This document shows positions 23,087 through 30,574 of a stretch of 64,000 nt of DNA, one piece after another. Source of the stretch: Pseudorhodoferax sp. Leaf265 (GTDB lineage: Bacteria; Pseudomonadota; Gammaproteobacteria; Burkholderiales; Burkholderiaceae_C). A program made the translations under genes and the position numbers. The notes under the pieces are model-generated. The model was not told the DNA's origin. It ran no database searches and was given only the letters and a program-made list of their open reading frames with translations. The stretch spans positions 1 through 64,000 of the forward strand of contig NZ_LMMT01000016.1 in NCBI RefSeq assembly GCF_001422365.1, read 5' to 3'. Position 1 is the first letter of the stretch, and each line of letters begins with the position of its first letter.

Positions 23087-24975
23087 ACCGTTTCCCGCTG
23101 CCCGATGCGCGGCGCCCAGCGCATCAGCTCGCCGCGCTGGGGCGTGCGCAGCACCAGCTGGGTGAACGCATTGATGGCCGCATGGCGCGCGAAGAAGCGT
23201 TCCAGCACGCTGGCGAACAGGAAGGCGCTGGTGCCCTGGTAGGCCAGTTCGTCCAGTTCCAGCACGATCTCGATGCCGCTGCCGAAAGCCATCGGCCCCT
23301 TGAAGGGCAGGCGGCGCACGATGGGCTGCACCCGCAGCGCGAGCACGCCGGCCACCTGGCGCGCCCAGGCAGCGTCGTCGGGCGGGGCGTACAAGGCCAG
23401 CGTGGTGCGCAGCGCCGCTGCAGCGTCGGCCGGCGATGCGCCGACCAGCGACAGGTGGTTCAGGCTCAGGTGGCTGACGAGCTGCCAGCCGGGTTCGCCC
23501 GCCGGCCTGCGCGTGACCGGCCGCGTCGGCCCGCGCAAGGCATCCACGCGCCGCACGGGTCCGGCCGCGTCCAGCCGCCACACGGGTTTTTGGTTGGCAT
23601 CGGCGCCATGCGGCAGCAGCATCGGCAGGTCGCGGTTGCTGACCCAGGCCGCCACCGACAGCTGGCGGATGTCGTCGCGGTAGGGCGCATGCTGCGGGTC
23701 GACCAATGCGAGATACACCTCCTGGCCGATGTACGAGGAGCGCGCGCCCTGCGTCATCTGCCGCTGCGAGCGCAGCCGGGGCTCGCGCCGCAGCGTGTAG
23801 AAGCCGTGGGCCTGCGCGGCATCGCTGGTGCCTGCGGCCTGCTGCGTCGCGTAGAGCGGCTCGAAGCGCTGCTGGCCCACGGCCCCGTTGCCGTAGCCCG
23901 TGACCGATTCCAGGCTGTGCACCTCGAAGTCCATGGGCCGCGTGCGGTCGGGCACCACGTGGTACTCCCAGGCGCCGGGGCCGAGCTGGATGCGGTCCAG
24001 CCGCTTGCGGAACAGGTTGATGGCCGGCGTGCAGTGCAGTGCCAGGCTGCTGCGGTCGACCAACGCCTCCAGCGGCGCATCGCCGCGGCGCAGCAGCACG
24101 ACGAGCTCCACCTCGTCGCCGACCACCTGCGCCAGCCGGGCGGCCAGGTCGCCGATCTCGAAGAACAGCAGGCGCTGCGGCATGGCAGCCGCCTCCTGCA
24201 GCAGCCGGTAGCCCGAGAAGGCGCGCAGCGACTCGGGCAGCAGCGCCTCGTCGGCGCCGAACCCCAGCGGCCGCAGGCTGTCGGGGCCGCGCCAGGCCGG
24301 CGGCGTGCCGGCCTGGCCGGTGAGCACCAGCGTGCCGGTGCAGGCGCTGTGCAGCAGTTCGTGCAGGCGCAGGGCCACCTCGTCGGGCGCGCTGAGGTAG
24401 AAGGCCAGCCGGTCCAGCCCCAGCTGGCGAAAGCCCAGGCCACCGCCGGTGCGTAGCCGGATGCGCAGGCCGCCCTGCGTGCCCTGGGCCTGCGGCAATC
24501 GGCCCAGCGGCAGGTCGGGCGCGTGCGTGAAGTACTGCACCGACACCAGCTCCACGGGCCACAGCGTGACCGCGTGCGCGGTGCGGAACTCGCAATGCGT
24601 GTCCTGCCCGCGCGCCGGCTCGGCCATGACGGCGCTGCCGCGCGGCACCACATGGCCGCGCGTGAGGTTCGGGTCCAGCAGGTCGGCGTCGAAGCGCGCC
24701 ACCATCATCGATGGCACGGGCGCGAGGAAGTTCGGGTAGCTGGCTTCGAGCAGCTGGGCGATGAGCCGCGGCTGCTCGGCCTCGATCTTGAGCTGCACGT
24801 GCGCGGCCATGAAGGCAAAGCCCTCCATGAGCCGCTCGACATACGGGTCGGTGACCTCCATGCCTTCCATGGACAGGCGCGACGCGATCTTGGGGAAGGC
24901 ATGCGCGAACTCACTGCCGACCTCGCGCAGGTGCGTGAGCTCGTCGCTGTAGAGGCGCAGGAGGCGGGGGTCCAT
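23083..24975 (-). CDS. tssF: T6SS baseplate protein TssF
   Basis: A 630-residue TssF (VasA/ImpG type). It begins MDPRLLRLYSDELTHLREVGSEFAHAFPKIASRL and continues DPYVERLMEGFAFMAAHVQLKIEAEQPRLIAQLLEASYPNFLAPVPSM. The central ELVVLLRRGD and CTPAINLFRKRLDRI and the C-terminal FLFASVLERFFARHAAINAF are family hallmarks. It forms baseplate wedges with TssG around the VgrG hub. The length is normal for the family. The stop codon is provided by the intergenic repeat at 23051-23086. Confidence 0.96.
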   Translation of the reverse strand: MDPRLLRLYSDELTHLREVGSEFAHAFPKIASRLSMEGMEVTDPYVERLMEGFAFMAAHVQLKIEAEQPRLIAQLLEASYPNFLAPVPSMMVARFDADLLDPNLTRGHVVPRGSAVMAEPARGQDTHCEFRTAHAVTLWPVELVSVQYFTHAPDLPLGRLPQAQGTQGGLRIRLRTGGGLGFRQLGLDRLAFYLSAPDEVALRLHELLHSACTGTLVLTGQAGTPPAWRGPDSLRPLGFGADEALLPESLRAFSGYRLLQEAAAMPQRLLFFEIGDLAARLAQVVGDEVELVVLLRRGDAPLEALVDRSSLALHCTPAINLFRKRLDRIQLGPGAWEYHVVPDRTRPMDFEVHSLESVTGYGNGAVGQQRFEPLYATQQAAGTSDAAQAHGFYTLRREPRLRSQRQMTQGARSSYIGQEVYLALVDPQHAPYRDDIRQLSVAAWVSNRDLPMLLPHGADANQKPVWRLDAAGPVRRVDALRGPTRPVTRRPAGEPGWQLVSHLSLNHLSLVGASPADAAAALRTTLALYAPPDDAAWARQVAGVLALRVQPIVRRLPFKGPMAFGSGIEIVLELDELAYQGTSAFLFASVLERFFARHAAINAFTQLVLRTPQRGELMRWAPRIGQRETV

Positions 24976-24981
24976 GGGGCT

Positions 24982-25515
24982 CTACGGCTGCCCGCACTGT
25001 CCGTACACATTGAGTGCTTCGCTTGCAACTGCTAGCCCGCCAATGACACAACCCAAGACTGGGGCGCCGACGCAAGACAGTGGTGCCATTGCAGTCGTAA
25101 TCGTCAACGAAGCGATGGCCATCTTGCATTTGTCAAGCTGCCCGAGGCCTGCCGCTGCCACCACCTTCTCGGCCATCGTCAGGGTGATGTAGGCAGAGGC
25201 TTTCGCCGGAGACATTCCAGCGACTTTCAGCAAACCAATCGACTTGAGTGTCTGCGCGGCCGCAAAGTTGGTGAGCTTTAGCCCATCCGATGCGCTTGCA
25301 GTGGCCGCTACTTTGGACACGGAATATGCCTTCTTTGTTAGCGAATGTGCTAGCTGCGCTTTGGTTTGTGGAAAGTCCTTGGCGATTTCCAAAGTCGCAG
25401 CGAACACTCGGACAAGTGCTGCCGTAAGTTCAGTGTCTTTTGCCAGTTTGGAAACGTTCTTGTCTGGGCTGTTAGCAAGCAGGTTGCTTACTTGCGTAGG
25501 TGTCACAGTTGACAT
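24982..25515 (-). CDS. Unknown alanine-rich protein inserted between tssE and tssF
   Basis: A 177-residue protein that I do not recognise. The N-terminal 70 residues are helical and charged (VSNLLANSPDKNVSKLAKDTELTAALVRVFAATLEIAKDF). The C-terminal half is hydrophobic and small-residue rich, with possible membrane-active helices (AYITLTMAEKVVAAAGL and a stretch TAMAPLSCVGAPVLGCVIGGLAVASEA). Base use is visibly more AT-rich than in the tss genes on both sides, which suggests later insertion. The start at MSTVTPTQ was chosen over the upstream MPPRLYV extension, which overlaps the tssE end. It could be a small secreted effector, a pore-like protein or an immunity protein; none can be shown. Confidence 0.6.
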   Translation of the reverse strand: MSTVTPTQVSNLLANSPDKNVSKLAKDTELTAALVRVFAATLEIAKDFPQTKAQLAHSLTKKAYSVSKVAATASASDGLKLTNFAAAQTLKSIGLLKVAGMSPAKASAYITLTMAEKVVAAAGLGQLDKCKMAIASLTITTAMAPLSCVGAPVLGCVIGGLAVASEALNVYGQCGQP

Positions 25516-25534
25516 GCTGGCTCCTCGTTTGTGT

Positions 25535-26062
25535 TCAGCGAGGTGTACGTACAGACGCGGAGGCACCCCTATCCCGCACCTCCACCTGCCCCGCCTCCAG
25601 ATCCATCTGCGTGCGCAGCAGGATCTCCAGCGGCACCGGCTGCGACCACAGGTGGCCGCTGATCTCGAACTCGATCACGTTGTGCGTGTCCAGCACGCTG
25701 CTGGGCTCCACGGCGCGCACCTGCAGGCTGTCGGCCAGGATGCGGGGCTCGTAGCGCAGGATGGCCTGGCGGATGGTGCGTTCCAGCACGCCGACGTCGA
25801 GCCGGGATGCCAGTTGGCCCGACAGCGCGGGCAGGCCGAAGTTCAGCACGCTGGCGCCCACCTGCGGGTAGGCGTCGGCGGTGGCGCCCAGCGGCTGCAC
25901 GGTGTTGAACAGCGCACTCAGGTCGCGCAGCACGGCCTGGCGCAGCTGGGCCTTGGACATGACGCGGTGGTCGTCGGCCTCCTGGCGTTCGCCCGGCGCG
26001 TCGTCGGTGAGCCGGTCCAGCAGGGCCGGCTGCAACCGGTTGCGGGCGTCCACGGTGGCCAT
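25535..26062 (-). CDS. tssE: T6SS baseplate protein TssE (gp25-like)
   Basis: A 175-residue TssE: LQPALLDRLTDDAPGERQEADDHRVMSKAQLRQAVLRDLSALFNT is followed by the gp25 core with VLNFGLPALSG, LERTIRQAILRYEPRI and IEFEISGHLWSQPVPLEILLRTQMDLE. TssE is the small baseplate component homologous to phage T4 gp25, which starts sheath polymerisation. It lies 15 bases downstream of hcp. Confidence 0.95.
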   Translation of the reverse strand: MATVDARNRLQPALLDRLTDDAPGERQEADDHRVMSKAQLRQAVLRDLSALFNTVQPLGATADAYPQVGASVLNFGLPALSGQLASRLDVGVLERTIRQAILRYEPRILADSLQVRAVEPSSVLDTHNVIEFEISGHLWSQPVPLEILLRTQMDLEAGQVEVRDRGASASVRTPR

Positions 26063-26077
26063 GGCGCACGCCGGCCC

Positions 26078-26584
26078 TCAGGCGGGCAGGACCTCGTCGT
26101 CGAAGCTGAACGTGCCCGAGCCCAGGCCCGCGCTCTCTTGCGGCTGGTAGGCGATGCCGATCTTGGTGAACGCAATGGACACGCGCTCCAGCGGCCGGCC
26201 GTCGTCGCCGACCTCGATGTCCAGCCCCACCACGCGCGCGCCTTCCAGCGTCATCGTGAAGTAGTCCAGCGCCTCGCCGCCGGCCTTGCGCATGGTCAGC
26301 ACGGCTTCCTTGATCTCGTCGTTCGTAGCCAGCGCGCTCAGCAGCGCGGTGGACGCCGCGTCGATGCCCTTGGTCACGACGAGGTGGCGGTACACGCGCC
26401 GCGCCGTGCGTTCGGTCGAGCCGATCGCCGTGTTGGCGCTGACGCCCCAGCTCCAGCGCAGCAGCTGGATCTCCTCCTCGTGGCCCTCCGTGGTGACCTC
26501 GCCCTTGACCTTGCCGGCGCGCTTGGTGTGCACGCTGAGGAACAGGTCGGACGCGCCGTCGCTTTGCCCGGACAGGGGGACCAT
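26078..26584 (-). CDS. hcp: Hcp tube protein, paralogue 1 (TssD)
   Basis: A 168-residue Hcp with DLFLSVHTKRAGKVKGEVTTEGHEEEIQLLRWSWGVSANTAIGSTERTARRVYRHLVVTKGIDAASTALLSALATNDEIKEAVLTMRKAGG, typical of the Hcp class found near tssE. Hcp hexamers form the inner tube that is fired into target cells and can carry small effectors. It belongs to a different Hcp subfamily from the neighbouring paralogue (26777). Confidence 0.93.
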   Translation of the reverse strand: MVPLSGQSDGASDLFLSVHTKRAGKVKGEVTTEGHEEEIQLLRWSWGVSANTAIGSTERTARRVYRHLVVTKGIDAASTALLSALATNDEIKEAVLTMRKAGGEALDYFTMTLEGARVVGLDIEVGDDGRPLERVSIAFTKIGIAYQPQESAGLGSGTFSFDDEVLPA

Positions 26585-26776
26585 GTCAGTCTTCCGTTGT
26601 GCCGTGCGCCGCCGTCACGGTCCGGCACCGGGCCGCAACGCACTGATCCGAAGGCCGCGGAGCAGGCCATGCCAGCGGACGCTTTGGCCCGGGCTCTGCC
26701 CGGCCGCTGGCGGCGCCCCTGGAGGGGGATGGAATGTCTACACGCAGTGAGACATCCAAACGGGGTGGATTCAACT

Positions 26777-27265
26777 TCACACCTTCTTGTTGGTGGTCAC
26801 GTCCCAGCCGCCGACGACCTCGCCGCCCAGGCCGCCCTTGCCGTCCTGCGGCTTGTACTTGAACTCGATCTTTCCGTAGTTCAGCGCGACCTGTTCCATC
26901 GGAATGATGTCGGCGCCGGCCGAGCCGCTGTTCTGGTAGCTGCTGACCATCACCGGCGACAGGATCACGGTGAGGAATTCCTCCTGCTCGCCGCCGGCCT
27001 TGCGGCACACCAGCGTGGCGGTGGCCAGGTGCTCGCCGGTGCAGCACGCGGTGAGCAGCTTGGCCGAGGCCTTGTCGGTCTTCTTCACGAAGTGGAAGTC
27101 CTGCAGCGAGACCTTGCCGCTGCCGCCGCCACCGCCGCTGCTGAACGAGCCGGCATTGGTGCCGCCCAGGCTCCAGGATTCCAGTTCGATCTCGCCGGCA
27201 TGCTTGTCGTCGGTGGACTCGCCTTCGACGCCGTCGATCTTCAGGTAGTAGTCAACATGGGCCAT
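26777..27265 (-). CDS. hcp: Hcp tube protein, paralogue 2 (TssD)
   Basis: A 162-residue Hcp of the DYYLKIDGVEGESTDDKHAGEIELESWSLG class. It has a glycine-rich loop, GKVSLQDFHFVKKTDKASAKLLTACCTGEHLATATLVCRKAGGEQEEFL, and ends with YKPQDGKGGLGGEVVGGWDVTTNKKV. This is the class usually secreted as the main tube subunit. Low sequence likeness to the adjacent Hcp suggests separate origins rather than recent duplication. A 192-base spacer separates the two genes. Confidence 0.93.
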   Translation of the reverse strand: MAHVDYYLKIDGVEGESTDDKHAGEIELESWSLGGTNAGSFSSGGGGGSGKVSLQDFHFVKKTDKASAKLLTACCTGEHLATATLVCRKAGGEQEEFLTVILSPVMVSSYQNSGSAGADIIPMEQVALNYGKIEFKYKPQDGKGGLGGEVVGGWDVTTNKKV

Positions 27266-27359
27266 GGTTTCCTCGCTTCAGTGGTGGTTGAACGTCGTGG
27301 CGTTGGCAGGGAGACCGGGCACGCACGACGGCCCATGCCCGGCTCCGCAGTCGGCGGCT

Positions 27360-28856
27360 TCAGGCGCCCTTTTGCGATGGCAGCTTGGACACCAGCCGCA
27401 GCGACACCGTGAGGCCTTCGAGCTGGTAGTGCGGCCGCAGGAAGAACTTGGAGGTGTAGTAGCCGGGGTTGCCGGGCACCTCCTCGACGGTGACCTCGGC
27501 CGCGGCCAGCGGCTTCCTGGACTTGGTGGCCTCGCTCGAGTTGGCGGGGTCGCCGTCCACGTAGTTCATGATCCATTTGTTCAGCCACTTGGCCATGTCG
27601 GCGCGCTCCTTGAACGAACCCACCTTGTCGCGCGCGATGCACTTGAGGTAGTGCGCAAAACGCGAGCAGGCGAACAGGTAGGGCAGGCGGGCCGACAGGT
27701 TGGCGTTGGCCGTGGCGTCGGGGTCGTCGTACTCCTCGGGTTTTTGCAGCGACTGCGCGCCGATGAAGACGGCGAAGTCCGAGTTCTTGCGGTGCAGCAG
27801 CGGCATGAAGCCGTTCTTGGCCAGCTCGGCCTCGCGCCGGTCGCCGATGGCGATCTCGGTCGGGCACTTCATGGCCACGCCGCCGTCGTCCGTGGGGAAG
27901 GTGTGGGTCGGCAGGCCTTCCACCGCGCCGCCCGACTCGACACCTCGGATGCGCGTGCACCAGCCGTACAGCTTGAACGAGCGGTTGATGTTGACGGCCA
28001 TGGCATAGGCCGAGTTGGCCCAGGCGTAGGCCGAGTGGTCGGCACCGGTGGTCGATTCCTCGAAGTTGAATTCCTCCACGGGCGCGGTCTTGGCGCCCCA
28101 GGGCAGGCGCGCCAGGAAGCGCGGCATCGCCAGGCCGATGTAGCGCGCGTCGTCCGAGGCGCGCAGCGAGCGCCAGGCCGCGTACTCAGGCGTGGTGAAG
28201 ATCTTGGTCAGGTCGCGCGGGTTGGACAGCTCCTGCCACGAACCCATCTGCATCAGGTTGGGGCTGGCCGCGGCGATGAAGGGCGTGTGCGCGGCGGCGG
28301 CCACCTTGCTCATCTCGCCCAGCAGCTCCACGTCGGGCGGGCTGTGGTCGAAGTAGTAGTCGCCCACCAGCGCGCCGAAGGGCTCGCCGCCGAGCTGGCC
28401 GTACTCCTCCTCGTAGACCTTCTTGAACAGCGGGCTCTGGTCCCAGGCCGTGCCCTTGAACTTCTTGAGCGTCTTGCCGAAGTCCTTCTTGGAGATGTTC
28501 ATGACGCGGATCTTCAGCATCTCGTCCGTCTCGGTGTTGTTGACGAGGTAGTGCAGGCCGCGCCAGGCGCTCTCCAGCGCCTGGAACTCGGGGTGGTGCA
28601 GGATCAGGTTGACCTGCCTGGAGAGCTGCTCGTCGAGCTCGGCGATCATGGCCTCGATGCTGGCCATCACGTCGCCGTCGATCAGTTTGGTCGAGGCCAG
28701 CGCCTGCTGCGCCAGGGTGAGTACCGCGTTCTGGACGGCATTGCGCGCGTCGTCGGACTTGGGCTTGAACTCCTGGTTCAGCAGCGCGGCGAACTCGCTG
28801 CCCTCGTAGGCGATGCCTTGCAGCGGCGCTGCGCTCTGGAGTGTGTCTTCGGCCAT
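27360..28856 (-). CDS. tssC: T6SS sheath large subunit TssC
   Basis: A 498-residue TssC (VipB) with EFAALLNQEFKPKSDDARNAVQNAV, LILHHPEFQALESAWRGLHYLVNNTETDEMLKIRVMNISKKDF, the GEPFGALVGDYYFDHSP motif and FARCSRFAHYLK-type C-terminal region (YLFACSRFAHYLKCIARDKVG). It co-assembles with TssB into the contractile sheath. Length and motifs are canonical. Confidence 0.97.
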   Translation of the reverse strand: MAEDTLQSAAPLQGIAYEGSEFAALLNQEFKPKSDDARNAVQNAVLTLAQQALASTKLIDGDVMASIEAMIAELDEQLSRQVNLILHHPEFQALESAWRGLHYLVNNTETDEMLKIRVMNISKKDFGKTLKKFKGTAWDQSPLFKKVYEEEYGQLGGEPFGALVGDYYFDHSPPDVELLGEMSKVAAAAHTPFIAAASPNLMQMGSWQELSNPRDLTKIFTTPEYAAWRSLRASDDARYIGLAMPRFLARLPWGAKTAPVEEFNFEESTTGADHSAYAWANSAYAMAVNINRSFKLYGWCTRIRGVESGGAVEGLPTHTFPTDDGGVAMKCPTEIAIGDRREAELAKNGFMPLLHRKNSDFAVFIGAQSLQKPEEYDDPDATANANLSARLPYLFACSRFAHYLKCIARDKVGSFKERADMAKWLNKWIMNYVDGDPANSSEATKSRKPLAAAEVTVEEVPGNPGYYTSKFFLRPHYQLEGLTVSLRLVSKLPSQKGA

Positions 28857-28899
28857 GGTTGCGTCTCTCCCAGGTATGCGGATACAGGGGCCGGCGGGG

Positions 28900-29424
28900 T
28901 CAGGCGGCGGCCGGCTGGTCGGCTGCAGGCGCTTCGGGCTTCTTCGCCGCGGCCAGCGAGGCCAGCAGCGCGGGGTCGGCCATCACCTTGGCCAGCAGGT
29001 CTTCGGCGCCGGTCTTGCCGTCCATGTAGGTCAGGAGGTTGGCCAGCTCCTGGCGCGCCTTGAGCAGCTGCTTGAGCCCGTCGACCTTCTGCGCCACGGC
29101 GGCGGGCGAGAAGTCGTCCAGGTTCTTGAACGTGAGCTCGACCGCCAGCTTGCCCTCGCCGGTCAGCGTGTTGGTCACGGGGAAGGCCACGCGCGGCTTC
29201 ATCGACTCCATGCGCGCGTCGAAGTTGTCCACGTCGATCTCCAGGAACTTGCGCTCGTTGACGGGCGGCAGCGGCTCGGCCGGCTTGCCCGAGAGGTCGG
29301 ACAGCACGCCCATGACGAACGGCAGCTGCACCTTCTTCTCGGCGCCGTAGAGCTCGACGTCGTACTCGATCTGCACGCGCGGCGCGCGGTTGCGGGCGAT
29401 GAACTTCTGACTGCTGGTGGCCAT
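28900..29424 (-). CDS. tssB: T6SS sheath small subunit TssB
   Basis: A 174-residue TssB (VipA): QKFIARNRAPRVQIEYDVELYGAEKKVQLPFVMGVLSDLSG, NERKFLEIDVDNFDARMESMKPRVAF and VELTFKNLDDFSPAAVAQKV. The Ala/Pro-rich tail is usual. It is sited between tssA and tssC as in most loci. Confidence 0.97.
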   Translation of the reverse strand: MATSSQKFIARNRAPRVQIEYDVELYGAEKKVQLPFVMGVLSDLSGKPAEPLPPVNERKFLEIDVDNFDARMESMKPRVAFPVTNTLTGEGKLAVELTFKNLDDFSPAAVAQKVDGLKQLLKARQELANLLTYMDGKTGAEDLLAKVMADPALLASLAAAKKPEAPAADQPAAA

Positions 29425-29460
29425 GGTGGGCTCCTTGTGGTCGGCGGGCGGTCGGACGGC

Positions 29461-30456
29461 TTACTTGGGGGCGCCGGCGAGCTTCTCGATCTGGCCCACG
29501 CCGTCGGGCATCAGGTCGCGGATGATCTCGAGGAAGTTCTTGGTCATCAGGCGCTGCGCGCGCTTGATGAACAGCGGGGCGGGGTTGGTCGGCTCGTTGC
29601 GCTCGATCCAGTCGCTCACGCGCTCCAGCATGCGGATCGCGTCTTCGCGGGAGTGGATCGTGCCGGGCGCCGGTGCGGCCACGGCCGCTTCGGCTGCCAC
29701 GGTGTTCGCCGCGGGCTGCGCTGCGGGCGTTCCCTGCGCCTGCTGGCCGGCCTGGGCCACGGCGCCCAGCAGCGCGGCCAGGGGCTTGAGGTCGGGCGAA
29801 CGGCCGGCGCCGAGCTGGCGGTCCAGCGCCGCGGCCATGCCCTGCACGGCGGGCAGGCCGGCCTGCATGGCGCCGGCCAGCGCCGGAACCTGCGCTTGCG
29901 CGGCAGCAATGGCGGGCGACAGGGCCTCGGCGGTGGGAACGGCTTCACCACCATGGGGCTTGGCGCCGCCGAAGGCCAGCTCCAGGTCGCGCACCGTGAC
30001 GGCATTGCGGGCAGGCGTCAGTGCGGCGCGGCGCAGGTCGGCCAGGCCCTCTTCCTTGAACAGGGGCCAGATCGCGCTGATGCGTTCCGTGGGGTCGTTG
30101 TCGTCGCCCGCATCCAGCTGCGGGTGCACCAGCGGCCAGTGCTGCTCCAGCAGGCCGTGCAGCAGCTGCAGCCCCTGCACCATGCCGACCAGGCCCTGGA
30201 CATGGGCGGCGCTGCGCGTGAGCCAGACGGCCACGCGCAGGTCGCGGGTGCGCGCGGCCAGGTCCTGCGCATGCCGGTGCACCGCATGCCAGTCGGGCGG
30301 TGTGGCCGCGATGAGCTTGGTGCCGTACTGCTGCTCGGGCGTGCCCGCGGCGGCGCGCTCCAGCGCCTGGAACGCGTCGTCGTGGTCCAGCGCCGGCCCG
30401 CACGGCGCGTCGCCGGCGAGGGGGGTGAGGAGCGCGTCGGTGTCGAGCGTTGGCAT
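29461..30456 (-). CDS. tssA: T6SS assembly protein TssA
   Basis: A 331-residue TssA with an N-terminal ImpA_N domain (about 1-130; LLTPLAGDAPCGPALDHDDAFQALERAA, RDLRVAVWLTRSAAHVQGLVGMVQGLQLLHGLLEQHWPLVHPQLD). An alanine-rich linker leads to a C-terminal RMLERVSDWIERNEPTNPAPLFIKRAQRLMTKNFLEIIRDLMP. This short TssA class coordinates baseplate and sheath growth. It is the first gene of the main tss operon, preceded by the shared upstream element at 30511-30526. Confidence 0.95.
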   Translation of the reverse strand: MPTLDTDALLTPLAGDAPCGPALDHDDAFQALERAAAGTPEQQYGTKLIAATPPDWHAVHRHAQDLAARTRDLRVAVWLTRSAAHVQGLVGMVQGLQLLHGLLEQHWPLVHPQLDAGDDNDPTERISAIWPLFKEEGLADLRRAALTPARNAVTVRDLELAFGGAKPHGGEAVPTAEALSPAIAAAQAQVPALAGAMQAGLPAVQGMAAALDRQLGAGRSPDLKPLAALLGAVAQAGQQAQGTPAAQPAANTVAAEAAVAAPAPGTIHSREDAIRMLERVSDWIERNEPTNPAPLFIKRAQRLMTKNFLEIIRDLMPDGVGQIEKLAGAPK

Positions 30457-30510
30457 GCAGTGGTCCTGCGGGAGGGTTGCGGACCACTTTAGGACGGCAG
30501 GACCGCGTGC

Positions 30511-30526
30511 ACAGCGGACGAAAGTC
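30511..30526 (-). promoter_or_regulatory. T6SS shared upstream element before tssA
   Basis: The minus strand reads TGACTTTCGTCCGCTG, 54 bases upstream of the tssA start, at the head of the longest transcription unit of the locus. Confidence 0.55.
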
Positions 30527-30574
30527 ACTTTGGGCCGGCGCGGCGTCCCGCGAAATGGGGATGGCCGCCGCGCG

